Shown one piece after another: positions 45,644-56,036 of a stretch of DNA of 64,000 bases. Every line of letters starts with the position of its first letter. The first letter of the stretch is position 1. Below the pieces are notes generated by a model that saw only the letters and a list, made by a program, of their open reading frames with translations, searched no databases and was not told where the DNA came from. The stretch comes from Alphaproteobacteria bacterium (lineage in GTDB: Bacteria; Pseudomonadota; Alphaproteobacteria; Sphingomonadales; Kordiimonadaceae): the NCBI GenBank assembly GCA_006226495.1, contig SBGU01000054.1, positions 22,104-86,103 of the forward strand. The letters run 5' to 3'. The translations under genes and the position numbers were made by a program.

Positions 45644-46788
45644 TCCGCCCGGCTGGCCAGCGGCCGCAGTGGCAGTGCGGTATAGCGCAGGGCATCTACC
45701 CCAAGCACCCCTGATATATTGAGCGTGGCATCCAGGTATCCGGGCTTGCCGTCCAGCGCTTTTTGCCAGCAAGCACACGCAGCATCGGGCTTGCCTGCCT
45801 GCATCAGGGCCACGCCCAGGTTGTTGGCAACCGTGGCGTCCGGCCAGCGGACATAGAGGGCTTCAAGCACGGCAACGGCCTCTTTCGCGTGGCCAAGCCT
45901 GAGCCGCATGGTGCCGGCAAGAAACGCGGCAAGATCCGCCGCCGGCTGGCTGTAGGGTGCTATCGGGGCATCGGATGACGCGATGGTTTCCAGCCATTTG
46001 GCCGCCAGGGTTTCCTGCCGGCTGGAAATAGCCCAGGCTGCCATGGTGTAAGCCAGTTCTGCGTCCGACAGGTTGGCTGCCATCATGGCGGCAAGGCTGT
46101 CGGGCCCATGCTTGCGTTGGCCCTGTTCGAAGAAATTCACCGCCTGTCCCAGCTTGCGCGACAGCGAACCGGCATAATGATAATAGCGGTAACCAATGTC
46201 CGCGATCAGGCCGATACGCGCGCCGGCCATCAGGGACCGCAAGTGGAAATCATAATCCTCCGCCGCCTGGAAACTGGTGTCGAAACCGACCTTGCGGGCA
46301 AAGGCGACATCGAACCCGCAGTGCAGGGACGGCAGCCAGTTGCGCTCCGCCTGCCTGCCAAGCTTGCCGTCCTTCAACAGAAACCCGGGGATTTCGGCCT
46401 GTTGGGTCACCCTGCCTGTGGCGCCGTCCACCAGGTCGCAGCCATCGTAGGTCAGGTCATGGCCTGCCTGCAGCATGGCCAGATGACGCGCGGTGCGGCC
46501 CGGCATGAATTCGTCGTCGGCATCCAGCCAGATGCCGTAGGGTGTGCGGATGTTCGCCAGCGCCGTTTGCCGCGCATTGGCGACACCGGCCTTCACATCC
46601 GGTTTCACGATGGTCAGGCGCTGGCCCGCAACCTCTGCCGCAATACCTGCTGTGCCGTCGGTCGAATGGTCATCCACCAGCAGGATCGGTGCGTCACCAT
46701 CGGCCAGCGCTGACATCACCGCCCGGGCAATGGTCGGTGCCGCATTGTGGGCGACAATGGCGACAGTGATCTGGTTAAATTCGGGCAT
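45625..46788 (-). CDS. Family 2 glycosyltransferase with C-terminal TPR-like repeats
   Basis: A 387-residue protein. Residues 1-200 form a GT-A glycosyltransferase with TVAIVAHNAAPTIARAV, ILLVDDHSTDGT and the acidic WLDADDEFMPG motif. Residues from about 240 onward are helical with TPR-like pairs, such as GHAKEAVAVLEALYVRWPD and GKPDAACACWQKALDGKPGY. Fusion of a transferase to TPRs suggests binding to a protein acceptor or complex, as in flagellin or surface-protein glycosylation. Its end overlaps the convergent HAD gene by 19 bases, and it is divergent from the PseI-like gene. Confidence 0.85.
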   Translation of the reverse strand: MPEFNQITVAIVAHNAAPTIARAVMSALADGDAPILLVDDHSTDGTAGIAAEVAGQRLTIVKPDVKAGVANARQTALANIRTPYGIWLDADDEFMPGRTARHLAMLQAGHDLTYDGCDLVDGATGRVTQQAEIPGFLLKDGKLGRQAERNWLPSLHCGFDVAFARKVGFDTSFQAAEDYDFHLRSLMAGARIGLIADIGYRYYHYAGSLSRKLGQAVNFFEQGQRKHGPDSLAAMMAANLSDAELAYTMAAWAISSRQETLAAKWLETIASSDAPIAPYSQPAADLAAFLAGTMRLRLGHAKEAVAVLEALYVRWPDATVANNLGVALMQAGKPDAACACWQKALDGKPGYLDATLNISGVLGVDALRYTALPLRPLASRADYSPRK

Positions 46789-46889
46789 GGTCCCCCAACT
46801 GGCCGGATGGTAATTTCCCTTCGGATAGAAAGGATTGTATGCTGATAATGCGGTTCATGGCTATCCGGTTTTAAGGGGAAGGCGGCATT

Positions 46890-47945
46890 ATGGCACAGGG
46901 CAGTTTCGAGATTGCAGGGCGGAAAATCGGCGCCGGCGCGCCACCGCTTGTGCTGGCTGAACTGTCCGGCAACCATGGTGGCTCGCTTGAAAAAGCGCTC
47001 GCACTCATCGACGCCTGTGCCGACGCGGGTGCCGAGGCGGTCAAGTTCCAGACCTATACGCCTGACACCATCACCCTGAAGTCGGACGCACCGGCCTTCC
47101 GGGTTGGCGGTGCCCTGTGGGGTGGCCGCACGCTTTATGACCTGTATGAAGAAGCACACACGCCCTACGAATGGCATGCCGCCATGTTTGCGCGTGCCCG
47201 CGAACTGGGGCTGATTGCCTTCAGTTCACCGTTTGACGACACGGCGGTCGACCTGCTCGAAAGCCTTGATGTGCCGGCCTACAAGATCGCGTCGTGCGAG
47301 GTGGACGATGTCGGGCTGATCGCCCGGGTCGCACGTACCGGCAAACCGGTGCTGATCTCGACCGGTGCTGCGACGGACACGGAAATGGATGAAGCCATGG
47401 CCGTGCTGGCGGCTGAAGGCTGCAACAATGTCTGCATCCTGCACTGTGTCAGCGCCTATCCGACGCCGGTTGATCGCGCCAATGTCGCCAGCGTGCCCTA
47501 CCTGGCCGGGCGCTACGGCGTGCCAGTCGGGTTTTCCGATCATACCGAGGGGCTGGAAGCGGCGATGGCGGCGACGGCGCTTGGTGCTGCCATCATCGAA
47601 AAACATGTCTGCATGCGCCGGGCGGACGGTGATATCGACAGCGCCTTTTCGCTGGAACCCGCTGAACTCGCGGAGCTGATCCGCGCTACGCGCGCGGTGG
47701 CGTCGGCGGTTGGTACACCTAAAAGCGCTCCCCTGGATATCGAGATGGAAAGCCGGCGTTTCAAACGCTCGCTGTTCGTCACGAAGGATGTGAAAGCAGG
47801 TGACAGCCTGGGGCCTGACGCGGTGCGCAGCGTGCGCCCGGCGGGCGGGTTGCACCCGCGGTTCCTGGCCGATGTGGTGGGCAGGAAGCTGGCGTCCGAC
47901 GTCGCCGCCGGAACGCCGCTTCAGTGGGATATGCTGATCGACTGA
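46890..47945 (+). CDS. Pseudaminic acid synthase-type (NeuB/PseI family)
   Basis: A 351-residue enzyme condensing phosphoenolpyruvate with a deoxy-amino sugar to give a sialic-acid-like nonulosonate. The barrel shows VLAELSGNHGGSLEKALA, AEAVKFQTYTPDTITL, AFSSPFDDTAVDLLE, YKIASCEVDD, LHCVSAYPTP and GFSDHTEGLEA. The C-terminal SAF/antifreeze-like domain (about 290-351) begins FKRSLFVTKDVKAGD. The LAELSGNH form fits PseI better than NeuB, but sugar specificity cannot be fixed here. AAGGGGAAGG lies upstream. The other pse genes (B, C, F, H) are not in the window. Confidence 0.9.
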   Translation: MAQGSFEIAGRKIGAGAPPLVLAELSGNHGGSLEKALALIDACADAGAEAVKFQTYTPDTITLKSDAPAFRVGGALWGGRTLYDLYEEAHTPYEWHAAMFARARELGLIAFSSPFDDTAVDLLESLDVPAYKIASCEVDDVGLIARVARTGKPVLISTGAATDTEMDEAMAVLAAEGCNNVCILHCVSAYPTPVDRANVASVPYLAGRYGVPVGFSDHTEGLEAAMAATALGAAIIEKHVCMRRADGDIDSAFSLEPAELAELIRATRAVASAVGTPKSAPLDIEMESRRFKRSLFVTKDVKAGDSLGPDAVRSVRPAGGLHPRFLADVVGRKLASDVAAGTPLQWDMLID

Positions 47946-47957
47946 TCCGCCAGGGTG

Positions 47958-49286
47958 TCAGGCAACAGCCCTGATTGCCTTGCGGGTGATGTCGATAATC
48001 TCGTCAATCTCGCCACGGCCCATGGTCAGGATCGGCGCCAGTGCGAGGGTGTCGCCATTGTTCCGGATCACCGCCCCGAACTCATACGCCTTCTGCACGA
48101 TCTCCGCTGCCCGTGCGCCCGGCATGCCGTCGCGCACTGCGATGGTCAGACCGCCGGCAAGGCCAAGGTTGCGGATGTCGGTCACATGCGGTTCGCCCTT
48201 CAGGCTGTGTACGGCGTCTTCGAAATAGGGCGCGATGTCGGCTACATGCTGGTAGACGCCTTCTTCCCTGAACACTTCCTGCGCGGCGATGCCGGCTGCC
48301 ACCGCCAGCGGGTGGGCGCTGTAGGTATAACCATGGAAAAATTCCACGCCTGCCTTGGTGCCTTCAATGAAGGTGTCATAGATTTTTTTCTGGGCGGCAA
48401 CGGCACCCATGGGCACGGCGGCATTGTTGATCGCCTTGGCCATGGTCACGAGATCGGGTTCGATGCCGAACCAGGTGGCGGCGTTTGGCGCGCCCAGCCG
48501 GCCAAAACCGGTGATCACCTCATCGGTGATCAGAAGGATGCCGTGTTTGGCGGTCACTTCCCGCAGCATCTGCATATAGCCCTTCGGCGGCACGAACACG
48601 CCGGCCGAACCCGCAAACGGTTCCACAATCACCGCGGCGATGGTCGAGGCATCATGCAGGGTGATGATGGTTTCCAGTTCCTTGCGGTAGTGGGCGACAT
48701 CGGCATCCGACAGGCCCCGGCTATAGCCATGGGTTTCGGGGTTGTAGGGCAGGGACAGATGGTCCACACCTGGCAAGAGGCTGCCGAAAAATTTGCGGTT
48801 GTTGACCATGCCGCCCACGGAAATGCCGCCAAAACCGACACCATGGTAACCCTGCACCCGACCGATCAGGCGCATGCGCGTGCCTTCTCCCCGCATACGG
48901 TGATAGGCAATCGCCATCTTGAGCGCGGTATCCACGGCTTCGGAGCCCGAGTTGGTGAAAAACACATGGTTCAGATCACCCGGAAACTGGTCGGCCACCA
49001 TGTTCGCAAGCTTGTAAGACCCTGGATGGCCGAAACCGAAGGCCGGGCAATAGTCCATGGTCGAGGCCTGGTCGCGGATCGCTTCCACCACCTTCGGGTG
49101 GCCGTGGCCCAGGTTCACGCACCAGAGGCCGGAAAAGCCGTCCAGCACCCGCCGGTTGTCGGTGGTGTAGAAATGGAATTTTTCGGCCCGGTGGAACAGG
49201 CGCGGGTTCTGCTTGAACGCCCGGTTGGGCGTGAAGGGCATCCAGAAGGCTGCCAGATCGTCATTCTTGAAAGTCGTTTCAGACAT
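47958..49286 (-). CDS. Class III aminotransferase, omega-amino acid/beta-alanine type
   Basis: A 442-residue PLP-dependent enzyme. Marks are WMPFTPNRAFKQNPR at the start, typical of beta-alanine or omega-amino-acid:pyruvate transaminases, then FFTNSGSEAVDTALKMA, the PLP aspartate in LLITDEVITGFGRLG, and the probable lysine in TMAKAINNAAVPMGAV. It is full length when started at 49286; a longer frame running to 49922 is the shadow of the regulator gene. It is divergent from an XRE-cupin regulator, and the palindromes between them suggest local control. The likely role is breakdown of polyamines, taurine-like or omega-amino compounds. Confidence 0.9.
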   Translation of the reverse strand: MSETTFKNDDLAAFWMPFTPNRAFKQNPRLFHRAEKFHFYTTDNRRVLDGFSGLWCVNLGHGHPKVVEAIRDQASTMDYCPAFGFGHPGSYKLANMVADQFPGDLNHVFFTNSGSEAVDTALKMAIAYHRMRGEGTRMRLIGRVQGYHGVGFGGISVGGMVNNRKFFGSLLPGVDHLSLPYNPETHGYSRGLSDADVAHYRKELETIITLHDASTIAAVIVEPFAGSAGVFVPPKGYMQMLREVTAKHGILLITDEVITGFGRLGAPNAATWFGIEPDLVTMAKAINNAAVPMGAVAAQKKIYDTFIEGTKAGVEFFHGYTYSAHPLAVAAGIAAQEVFREEGVYQHVADIAPYFEDAVHSLKGEPHVTDIRNLGLAGGLTIAVRDGMPGARAAEIVQKAYEFGAVIRNNGDTLALAPILTMGRGEIDEIIDITRKAIRAVA

Positions 49287-49397
49287 TGAACACCTGTTTT
49301 CGGGCTGAATTTTATGTTTCCAACAGGCTAGAACGGCTTCAGGGGCGCGATCAAGGCGTTTTGTGTGTGCGCGCAGGATGTTGAAAAACAGCGGGTG

Positions 49398-49414
49398 TTT
49401 AGCTAAAACGTTTT
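49398..49414. promoter_or_regulatory. Overlapping palindromes, likely operator of the XRE-cupin regulator
   Basis: TTTAGCTAAA (49398-49407) and AAAACGTTTT (49405-49414) are perfect ten-base palindromes sharing three bases, in the 156-base gap between the aminotransferase and regulator genes. Their position before both starts suits a regulator that represses both. Confidence 0.5.
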
Positions 49415-49442
49415 GAATACCAAACAGAAAAACGGGGTGGTG

Positions 49443-49985
49443 ATGGAAGACCTTGGCCTGAAGCTGCGACTCACACGCGAGAAGTTCGGCATTTCCCAGC
49501 GCGAACTGGCGCGCAAGGTAGGGGTTTCGAACGGTACCATCTCGCAGATCGAGGCCGGCAACAGCGACCCGTCCTTTTCCCTGACCCTGAAGATACTGGA
49601 CGGCCTTGGGGTCACCGTGACCGAGTTTTTCGAGGAGCGGGAAAACCGTGCCCAGAAGGTTTTCTACAAGGCGGCGGACCTGGTGAATGTGGGCACGGGG
49701 CGCATCAAATACCTGCAACTGGGCGCCAGCACCAGCGGGCGGCAATTGCAGTTGTTGAAGGAAATATACCCCGCCGGCGCGTCCACGGGCCCCAAGGCGC
49801 TGATCCATGAAGGTGAAGAGGCCGGCATTGTGATCAAGGGGCGGCTGGAGGTGCAGGTGGGCGACCAGGTGCGCACCCTGGGCCCCGGTGAAGCCTATCA
49901 TTTCCCCAGCACAATCCCGCACCGGTTCCGCAATCCGGGCAGCGAGGATTGTGAGCTGGTGACGGCCTGCACGCCGCCCTTCTGA
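49443..49985 (+). CDS. XRE family regulator with C-terminal cupin sensor (PuuR-like)
   Basis: A 180-residue regulator. A helix-turn-helix domain (about 3-60) includes LRLTREKFGISQRELARKVG and SNGTISQIEAGNSDPSFS. A cupin domain (about 95-178) follows, with GEEAGIVIKGRLEVQVGDQV and GEAYHFPSTIPHRFRN. This two-part form is typical of PuuR and related regulators of putrescine or amino-acid use. The start at 49443 follows a GGGGTGG stretch; a TTG at 49413 in frame is less likely and would lie in the palindromes. The divergent aminotransferase is the obvious target. Confidence 0.9.
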   Translation: MEDLGLKLRLTREKFGISQRELARKVGVSNGTISQIEAGNSDPSFSLTLKILDGLGVTVTEFFEERENRAQKVFYKAADLVNVGTGRIKYLQLGASTSGRQLQLLKEIYPAGASTGPKALIHEGEEAGIVIKGRLEVQVGDQVRTLGPGEAYHFPSTIPHRFRNPGSEDCELVTACTPPF

Positions 49986-49989
49986 GCAT

Positions 49990-50009
49990 TTTTGACTCTT
50001 TGGTCAAAA
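49990..50009. repeat. Inverted repeat TTTTGAC-N6-GTCAAAA before the urease operon
   Basis: Seven-base arms TTTTGAC and GTCAAAA are separated by six bases, five bases after the regulator stop. It may be a weak terminator without GC stem or a binding site; a TTGAAT hexamer lies at 50018-50023. The rest of the 204-base gap before 50190 shows nothing I can name, and no NtrC or sigma-54 site was seen. Confidence 0.35.
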
Positions 50010-50189
50010 TCAGCCCCTTGAATTGTTCTGCCGTTGGTGCAGTATCTTTGTCGCGGGTTCTTTGATGGGGCCTTCGCGCAAGGTGCCGGGCTTTGGTCAG
50101 CCGGTGCCGTCTGAGCGCGGAGGCGTTGGGCCGGGCCCGCATGGGGAGGGTGTGGTTGATGCGATCCAACGTTCAAAAAGGCTTTGCAT

Positions 50190-50402
50190 ATGAACAAACA
50201 CACACCGTTTATGGCCCTTGTTGCGGCCGCAGTCATTTCCGGTTCGGCACACGCACACGCGGGTGACCACAGCCATTTCAGTCTGGACAGGATGGTCGAC
50301 CACCTGTTCAGCCAGCCGTTCCATGTGCTGGGCATCGTCGGCCTTGTGGCCGTGGTGGCCTATGCCGGCTGGCGCTTTGCGGCCAAGCGCAAACAGCGCT
50401 GA
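50190..50402 (+). CDS. Small His-rich exported membrane protein leading the urease operon
   Basis: A 70-residue protein, MNKHTPFMALVAAAVISG at the start, with a signal-peptide-like hydrophobic stretch ending GSAHA, then a His cluster (HAHAGDHSHF), and a second hydrophobic segment (about 44-62, HVLGIVGLVAVVAYAGW) ending in basic residues AAKRKQR. It would be a single-pass protein with the His cluster on the outer side. It stands 21 bases before ureD and is probably co-transcribed. Nickel or other metal handling for urease is a reasonable guess from the His cluster and context, but I do not recognise the family. Confidence 0.65.
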   Translation: MNKHTPFMALVAAAVISGSAHAHAGDHSHFSLDRMVDHLFSQPFHVLGIVGLVAVVAYAGWRFAAKRKQR

Positions 50403-50423
50403 TCCGGCCTGAAAGCACAGCCT

Positions 50424-51290
50424 ATGCCGGCGGCACCAGTCCTTGCACCCCAGCGGGTGCAATCCATGCAGCGTTCCGAAGGGACGGCGCGCATCGCGTT
50501 CAAGACACGTGGTGACGCAACCGTTCTGGACGACCTGTATCAGGCGGGCTCCGCCAAGGTGCGTTTCCCGCGCGAGGGGCTGGGGCCGGTGAAGGATGCC
50601 GTGCTGATCAACACCACCGGCGGCATCGCCGACGGCGACCGGTTCACGGTGACCGTGGCCTGTGGCCCCGGCACACAGGCGCTGGTCACAAGCCAGGCGG
50701 CGGAACGGGTTTACAAGGCCGTGGACAGGGACAATCCGGCCGCGCTGTCGACCCGGCTGTTGGTCGCGGCGGATGCCACCCTGATGTGGCTGCCGCAGGA
50801 AACCATGCTGTTCGATGGCGGTGCTGTGCGCCGGACCCTCGACCTCGATGTTGCCGAAACCGGGTCCACCGTTATGGCGGAAAGTTATGTCATCGGCCGC
50901 ACGGCCATGGGCGAGCGGGTCGGCGTTGCCCGGCTGTTCGACCGCTGGACAGTGCGCCACGGTGGCAAACTGGTGTTCGCCGACAGCCTGAAGCTGGACG
51001 GCGATATCACAACCCTGCTGGCCGAACCTGTGGTCACCGGCGGCGCCACGGTGTTTGCGACCCTTCTGTATGTGGGCACGGATGCGCCCCATCGCCTGGA
51101 TGCCCTGCGCGATGTGGTGGCCGGCGTGCCGGCAAATGCCGCCTGTTCCCTGCGCGCGCCGGTGCTGGCGGTGCGCATGATTGCGGCTGATGTGATCCAG
51201 CTTCACCGAAGCCTGATTGCGGTGGCCGCCCACCTGTCCCCTTGTCCCGACCATGTGGCGGCCCGGCTTGGCCGCCAGTGGCTCTGTTAA
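50424..51290 (+). CDS. ureD: Urease accessory protein UreD
   Basis: UreD (UreH) binds apo-urease and, with UreF and UreG, forms the complex that delivers nickel through a channel. The 288-residue protein has the family sequences [39 protein letters not shown] and [18 protein letters not shown]. The start begins [17 protein letters not shown]. It is the first classical gene of ureDABCEFG, the usual alphaproteobacterial order, and is 16 bases from ureA. Confidence 0.95.
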   Translation: MPAAPVLAPQRVQSMQRSEGTARIAFKTRGDATVLDDLYQAGSAKVRFPREGLGPVKDAVLINTTGGIADGDRFTVTVACGPGTQALVTSQAAERVYKAVDRDNPAALSTRLLVAADATLMWLPQETMLFDGGAVRRTLDLDVAETGSTVMAESYVIGRTAMGERVGVARLFDRWTVRHGGKLVFADSLKLDGDITTLLAEPVVTGGATVFATLLYVGTDAPHRLDALRDVVAGVPANAACSLRAPVLAVRMIAADVIQLHRSLIAVAAHLSPCPDHVAARLGRQWLC

Positions 51291-51306
51291 TACGAGGATA
51301 AAACCC

Positions 51307-51609
51307 ATGAATCTGACGCCCAGGGAAAAAGACAAACTGCTGATCAGTGTCGCGGCCATGGTGGCCGAACGGCGGCTGAAGCGCGGCGTGAAGCTGAATT
51401 ACCCGGAAGCGGTGGCCCTGATCACCGATTTTGTGCTCGAAGGCGCACGCGATGGCCGCACGGTCGCCGAGCTGATGGAACAGGGGGCCAAGGTGCTGAC
51501 CCGCGCGCAGGTGATGGACGGCATCGCCGACATGATCCATGACGTGCAGGTGGAAGCCACTTTCCCGGACGGCACCAAGCTGGTCACCGTCCATGAACCG
51601 ATCCGCTGA
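51307..51609 (+). CDS. ureA: Urease gamma subunit
   Basis: The gamma subunit is the smallest structural chain of the urease trimer. The 100-residue protein begins [20 protein letters not shown] and continues [20 protein letters not shown], both conserved, ending TVHEPIR. The ATG is preceded by GAGGATAAA. Length and sequence are standard. It is followed by ureB after 14 bases. Confidence 0.98.
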   Translation: MNLTPREKDKLLISVAAMVAERRLKRGVKLNYPEAVALITDFVLEGARDGRTVAELMEQGAKVLTRAQVMDGIADMIHDVQVEATFPDGTKLVTVHEPIR

Positions 51610-51623
51610 GGGAGGCAAGACCC

Positions 51624-51931
51624 ATGAAACCCGGTGAAATCATTCCCGCAAGCGGCAGCCTGATATTGAACGAGGGCCAGCCGGTCACCAAACTGACCGT
51701 CGCCAACACGGGCGACCGGCCCGTGCAGGTGGGCAGCCATTATCATTTTTACGAAGTGAACGAGGCGCTGGCGTTCGACCGCGAAGCCGCGCGTGGCCTC
51801 AGGCTCGATATCCCGTCCGGCACCGCCGTCAGGTTCGAGCCGGGCATGGAGCGCGAAGTGGCCCTGGTGCCCTACACCGGCGGGCGCACGGTTTACGGCT
51901 TCAATGCCAAGGTGATGGGAGGGCTGGACTG

Positions 51932-51932
<1 letters not shown>
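51624..51932 (+). CDS. ureB: Urease beta subunit
   Basis: The beta subunit packs between gamma and alpha chains in the urease core. The 102-residue protein begins [18 protein letters not shown] and includes [18 protein letters not shown] and [16 protein letters not shown], all diagnostic, ending [24 protein letters not shown] lies about eight bases upstream of the ATG. Its stop codon shares a base with the ureC start, so subunit amounts are coupled. Confidence 0.98.
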
Positions 51933-53641
<1,709 letters not shown>

Positions 53642-53659
53642 GTTTGAGGGGAGTAGCGA

Positions 53660-54136
53660 ATGCAGCTTGTTGCCCATACCGTGGCGCCCGCGGGCAGTTG
53701 GACCGGTGAACCGGTCGATACCGTGGTTCTGGATTACGAAGCCCGTTTCCGCCGCCGCATCCTCTTGACCGGCGAGAAAGGCACCCATGTGCTTCTGAAC
53801 CTCGCCGAAGCGCAATTGCTGGCGGATGGTGACGCGCTGGTGACGGACGAGGGCGAGCATATTGCCGTCAAGGCCGCACCAGAGGCGCTGATTGAAATTC
53901 ACTGCCATAACGGCCTCGAACTGCTGCAGATGGCCTGGCATCTGGGCAACCGGCATCTGGCGACCGAGATTTCGGAAGGGTCGTTACGAATACGGTATGA
54001 TAAAGTGATCCTGGATATGATCCACCAATTAGGCGCCCATACCCATCTCATCGAAGCGCCCTTCAACCCGGAAGGCGGCGCCTACAAGGCGGGTGCGACC
54101 GCTGTGCATGGCCATGACCATCATCACCACCACTGA
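53660..54136 (+). CDS. ureE: Urease accessory protein UreE (nickel chaperone)
   Basis: UreE delivers nickel to the UreDFG complex. The 158-residue protein has the N-terminal peptide-binding domain (DTVVLDYEARFRRRILLTGE) and the metal-binding core WHLGNRHLATEIS with HQLGAHTHLIEAPFNPEGGAY. It ends in a His-rich tail (HGHDHHHHH) that stores nickel, a feature of only part of the family. GAGGGGAG lies upstream. It overlaps ureF by more than 20 bases. Confidence 0.96.
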   Translation: MQLVAHTVAPAGSWTGEPVDTVVLDYEARFRRRILLTGEKGTHVLLNLAEAQLLADGDALVTDEGEHIAVKAAPEALIEIHCHNGLELLQMAWHLGNRHLATEISEGSLRIRYDKVILDMIHQLGAHTHLIEAPFNPEGGAYKAGATAVHGHDHHHHH

Positions 54137-54827
54137 AGCAGAAGCCCGCGCTGGCGCGGACCTGTATCGGCTGATGACCTGGCTGTCGCCCAGCTATCCC
54201 GTCGGCGCCTATACCTACAGCCACGGGCTGGAGGCGGCGGTCGAGGCCGGTCTGGTGTGCGACCGCGCGACCACGGCCACCTGGGTCGAAGGCGTTTTGC
54301 GCCACGGCGGCGCGCGCGCCGATGCCATTTTGCTCGCGCATGCCTATGATGCCGCCATGCGGGCCGACGGGCCGGCGCTTCGGGGTGTGGCGGAACTTGC
54401 CAACGCCCTGTCGCCGACGGCGGAAATCGCGCTTGAAACCACGGCGCAGGGCGCGGCCTTTATCGAGGTCACAAAAAAGGCCTGGCCGTGTGCGGCGCTC
54501 GATCTGCTTGCCGCCGTGTGGCACGACAAACCCGCCTATCCTGTTGCCATCGGGGTTGCCGCCGCCGGGCACGGCATCGCGCGCGAGGGCGCAATCCACG
54601 CCTACCTGCATGCCTTTACCGCCAACCTGGTGTCGGCGGCTGTGCGCATCATCCCCTTGGGTCAGACCGACGGCCAATTGATGACCGCCTCGCTCGCGCC
54701 CGCCGTCGATACGGTCGCATTGGAGGCCGGCACCACGAAACTTGAAGATATGGGAACCGCCACCCTTATGGTGGATATCTGTTCCATGAACCATGAAACA
54801 CAATATACGAGGTTGTTCCGCTCATGA
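54108..54827 (+). CDS. ureF: Urease accessory protein UreF
   Basis: UreF is the partner of UreD and a regulator of UreG GTP use during nickel insertion. The family signature [20 protein letters not shown] followed by EAAVEAGLV is intact; later sequence includes [19 protein letters not shown] and LGQTDGQLM. The protein is about 239 residues. The start could be the ATG at 54108 or 54114, both inside the end of ureE; no ribosome site separates them, so coupling is likely. Its end overlaps ureG by four bases (ATGA). Confidence 0.95.
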   Translation: MAMTIITTTEAEARAGADLYRLMTWLSPSYPVGAYTYSHGLEAAVEAGLVCDRATTATWVEGVLRHGGARADAILLAHAYDAAMRADGPALRGVAELANALSPTAEIALETTAQGAAFIEVTKKAWPCAALDLLAAVWHDKPAYPVAIGVAAAGHGIAREGAIHAYLHAFTANLVSAAVRIIPLGQTDGQLMTASLAPAVDTVALEAGTTKLEDMGTATLMVDICSMNHETQYTRLFRS

Positions 54828-55447
54828 TCACCAAATCCCACAATGGCCCCCTCAGGGTCGGCATCGGCGGGCCCGTCGGTTCCGGCAAGACCGCGCTCAC
54901 GGACGCACTGTGCAAGATGCTGCGCGACCAGTATTCGGTCGCGGCCATCACCAACGACATCTACACCAAGGAAGATGCCGAATTCCTGACCCGTTCCGGT
55001 GCCTTGCCGCCCGAACGCATCATGGGCGTGGAAACCGGTGGTTGCCCGCACACGGCCATCCGCGAGGATGCGTCCATCAACCTCGCCGCCGTCAAGGACA
55101 TGAACGCGCGTTTCCCGGACCTTGAATTGATCATCATCGAAAGCGGCGGCGACAATCTGGCCGCCACCTTCAGCCCCGAACTGGCCGATATCACCATCTA
55201 TGTGATCGACGTGTGTGCCGGCGACAAAATCCCGCGCAAGGGCGGGCCGGGCATCACGCGCTCGGACCTCTTGGTTATCAACAAGATCGACCTGGCGGGT
55301 TATGTCGGTGCCAGCCTCGAGGTCATGGACCGGGACAGCAAAAAAATGCGAGGTGACAAACCTTTTATCTTCACTAATATCCGCGCAGGGGAAGGTGTGG
55401 ACAAGGTGGCAAATACCATCCGCACCCTCGGGGGACTACCGGGCTGA
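54824..55447 (+). CDS. ureG: Urease accessory GTPase UreG
   Basis: UreG is the SIMIBI GTPase that powers nickel delivery to urease. The 207-residue protein has the P-loop [18 protein letters not shown], the nickel-binding CPH in [18 protein letters not shown], the Walker B region [20 protein letters not shown], and the base-recognition motif [10 protein letters not shown]. It is complete and is the last urease gene of the run; a separate promoter follows for the next gene. Confidence 0.98.
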   Translation: MITKSHNGPLRVGIGGPVGSGKTALTDALCKMLRDQYSVAAITNDIYTKEDAEFLTRSGALPPERIMGVETGGCPHTAIREDASINLAAVKDMNARFPDLELIIIESGGDNLAATFSPELADITIYVIDVCAGDKIPRKGGPGITRSDLLVINKIDLAGYVGASLEVMDRDSKKMRGDKPFIFTNIRAGEGVDKVANTIRTLGGLPG

Positions 55448-55489
55448 TCGTTCCATTGTGTGCGCTGTTCGAACGCTTCGAAAATAGTA

Positions 55490-55518
55490 TTGACTGTCTG
55501 TTGCCGCTCCGGTAAATC
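55490..55518 (+). promoter_or_regulatory. Candidate promoter of the small membrane protein gene
   Basis: TTGACT (55490-55495) and TAAATC (55513-55518) are 17 bases apart. The -35 matches consensus at five of six positions. It starts 43 bases after ureG and 90 bases before the next start. Confidence 0.45.
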
Positions 55519-55607
55519 CGCCGCCGTCTGACCGGTTCTCCATAATAAAACCGGCAGCGAGGCAATATATATTCCCGGCAACGACCGGGTGAACGGAGAC
55601 AGACAGA

Positions 55608-55982
55608 ATGAACAAGCTCGCGGCGCTGCACATGCGTCTCGGCGTAATTTACGCCATCATCGGCATGACCCTCGGCAATTTCATGGGGGCCAGCCACGAT
55701 TTCACCCTCATGCCGGTCCATGCCCACATCAACCTCGTCGGTTTTGTGTCGGTCATGCTGTATGGCCTTGTCTATATGGCATTCCGGGACCAGCCGGTTA
55801 CGCGGCTGATGAAGGCCCATGCTGGGCTGGCGCATGTCAGCGTTCTCGGCATGTGCGCAAGCCTGTCCGTCATGTTCCTGACCGGGCAGGCCGAGCCGGT
55901 GGTCGGTATCTTTTCCGTGCTGACCCTGCTGTCGATGGTGCTGTTTGCGGTCATCCTGTTCGGGCTGACCAAAAAAGCCTGA
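55608..55982 (+). CDS. Small four-helix membrane protein with heme-oxidase-like His motif
   Basis: A 124-residue protein with four predicted membrane helices (about 8-28, 40-60, 72-92 and 96-118). The sequence VHAHINLVGFVSVMLYGLVY resembles the histidine-bearing helix of subunit I of heme-copper (cbb3-type) oxidases and nitric oxide reductases, but the protein is far too short for a full oxidase. Small relatives exist in Alphaproteobacteria, often labelled as oxidase-related; the function is unknown. GAGACAGACAGA precedes the ATG. It has its own promoter and is not clearly part of the urease unit. Confidence 0.65.
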   Translation: MNKLAALHMRLGVIYAIIGMTLGNFMGASHDFTLMPVHAHINLVGFVSVMLYGLVYMAFRDQPVTRLMKAHAGLAHVSVLGMCASLSVMFLTGQAEPVVGIFSVLTLLSMVLFAVILFGLTKKA

Positions 55983-56036
55983 CACCAGGTCCGAAAAGGG
56001 CGTGCCCGCGTCGGGTCGTGCCGCTAGTATGGCGGC

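Noticed and set aside
49290..49922. N-terminal extension of the aminotransferase to 49922
   Set aside because: It runs antisense through the XRE-cupin regulator and the palindromic operator; the family start is at 49286.
49986..50189. Sigma-54/NtrC control of the urease operon
   Set aside because: I looked for GG-N10-GC and TGCACC-type sites and found none convincing in this gap.
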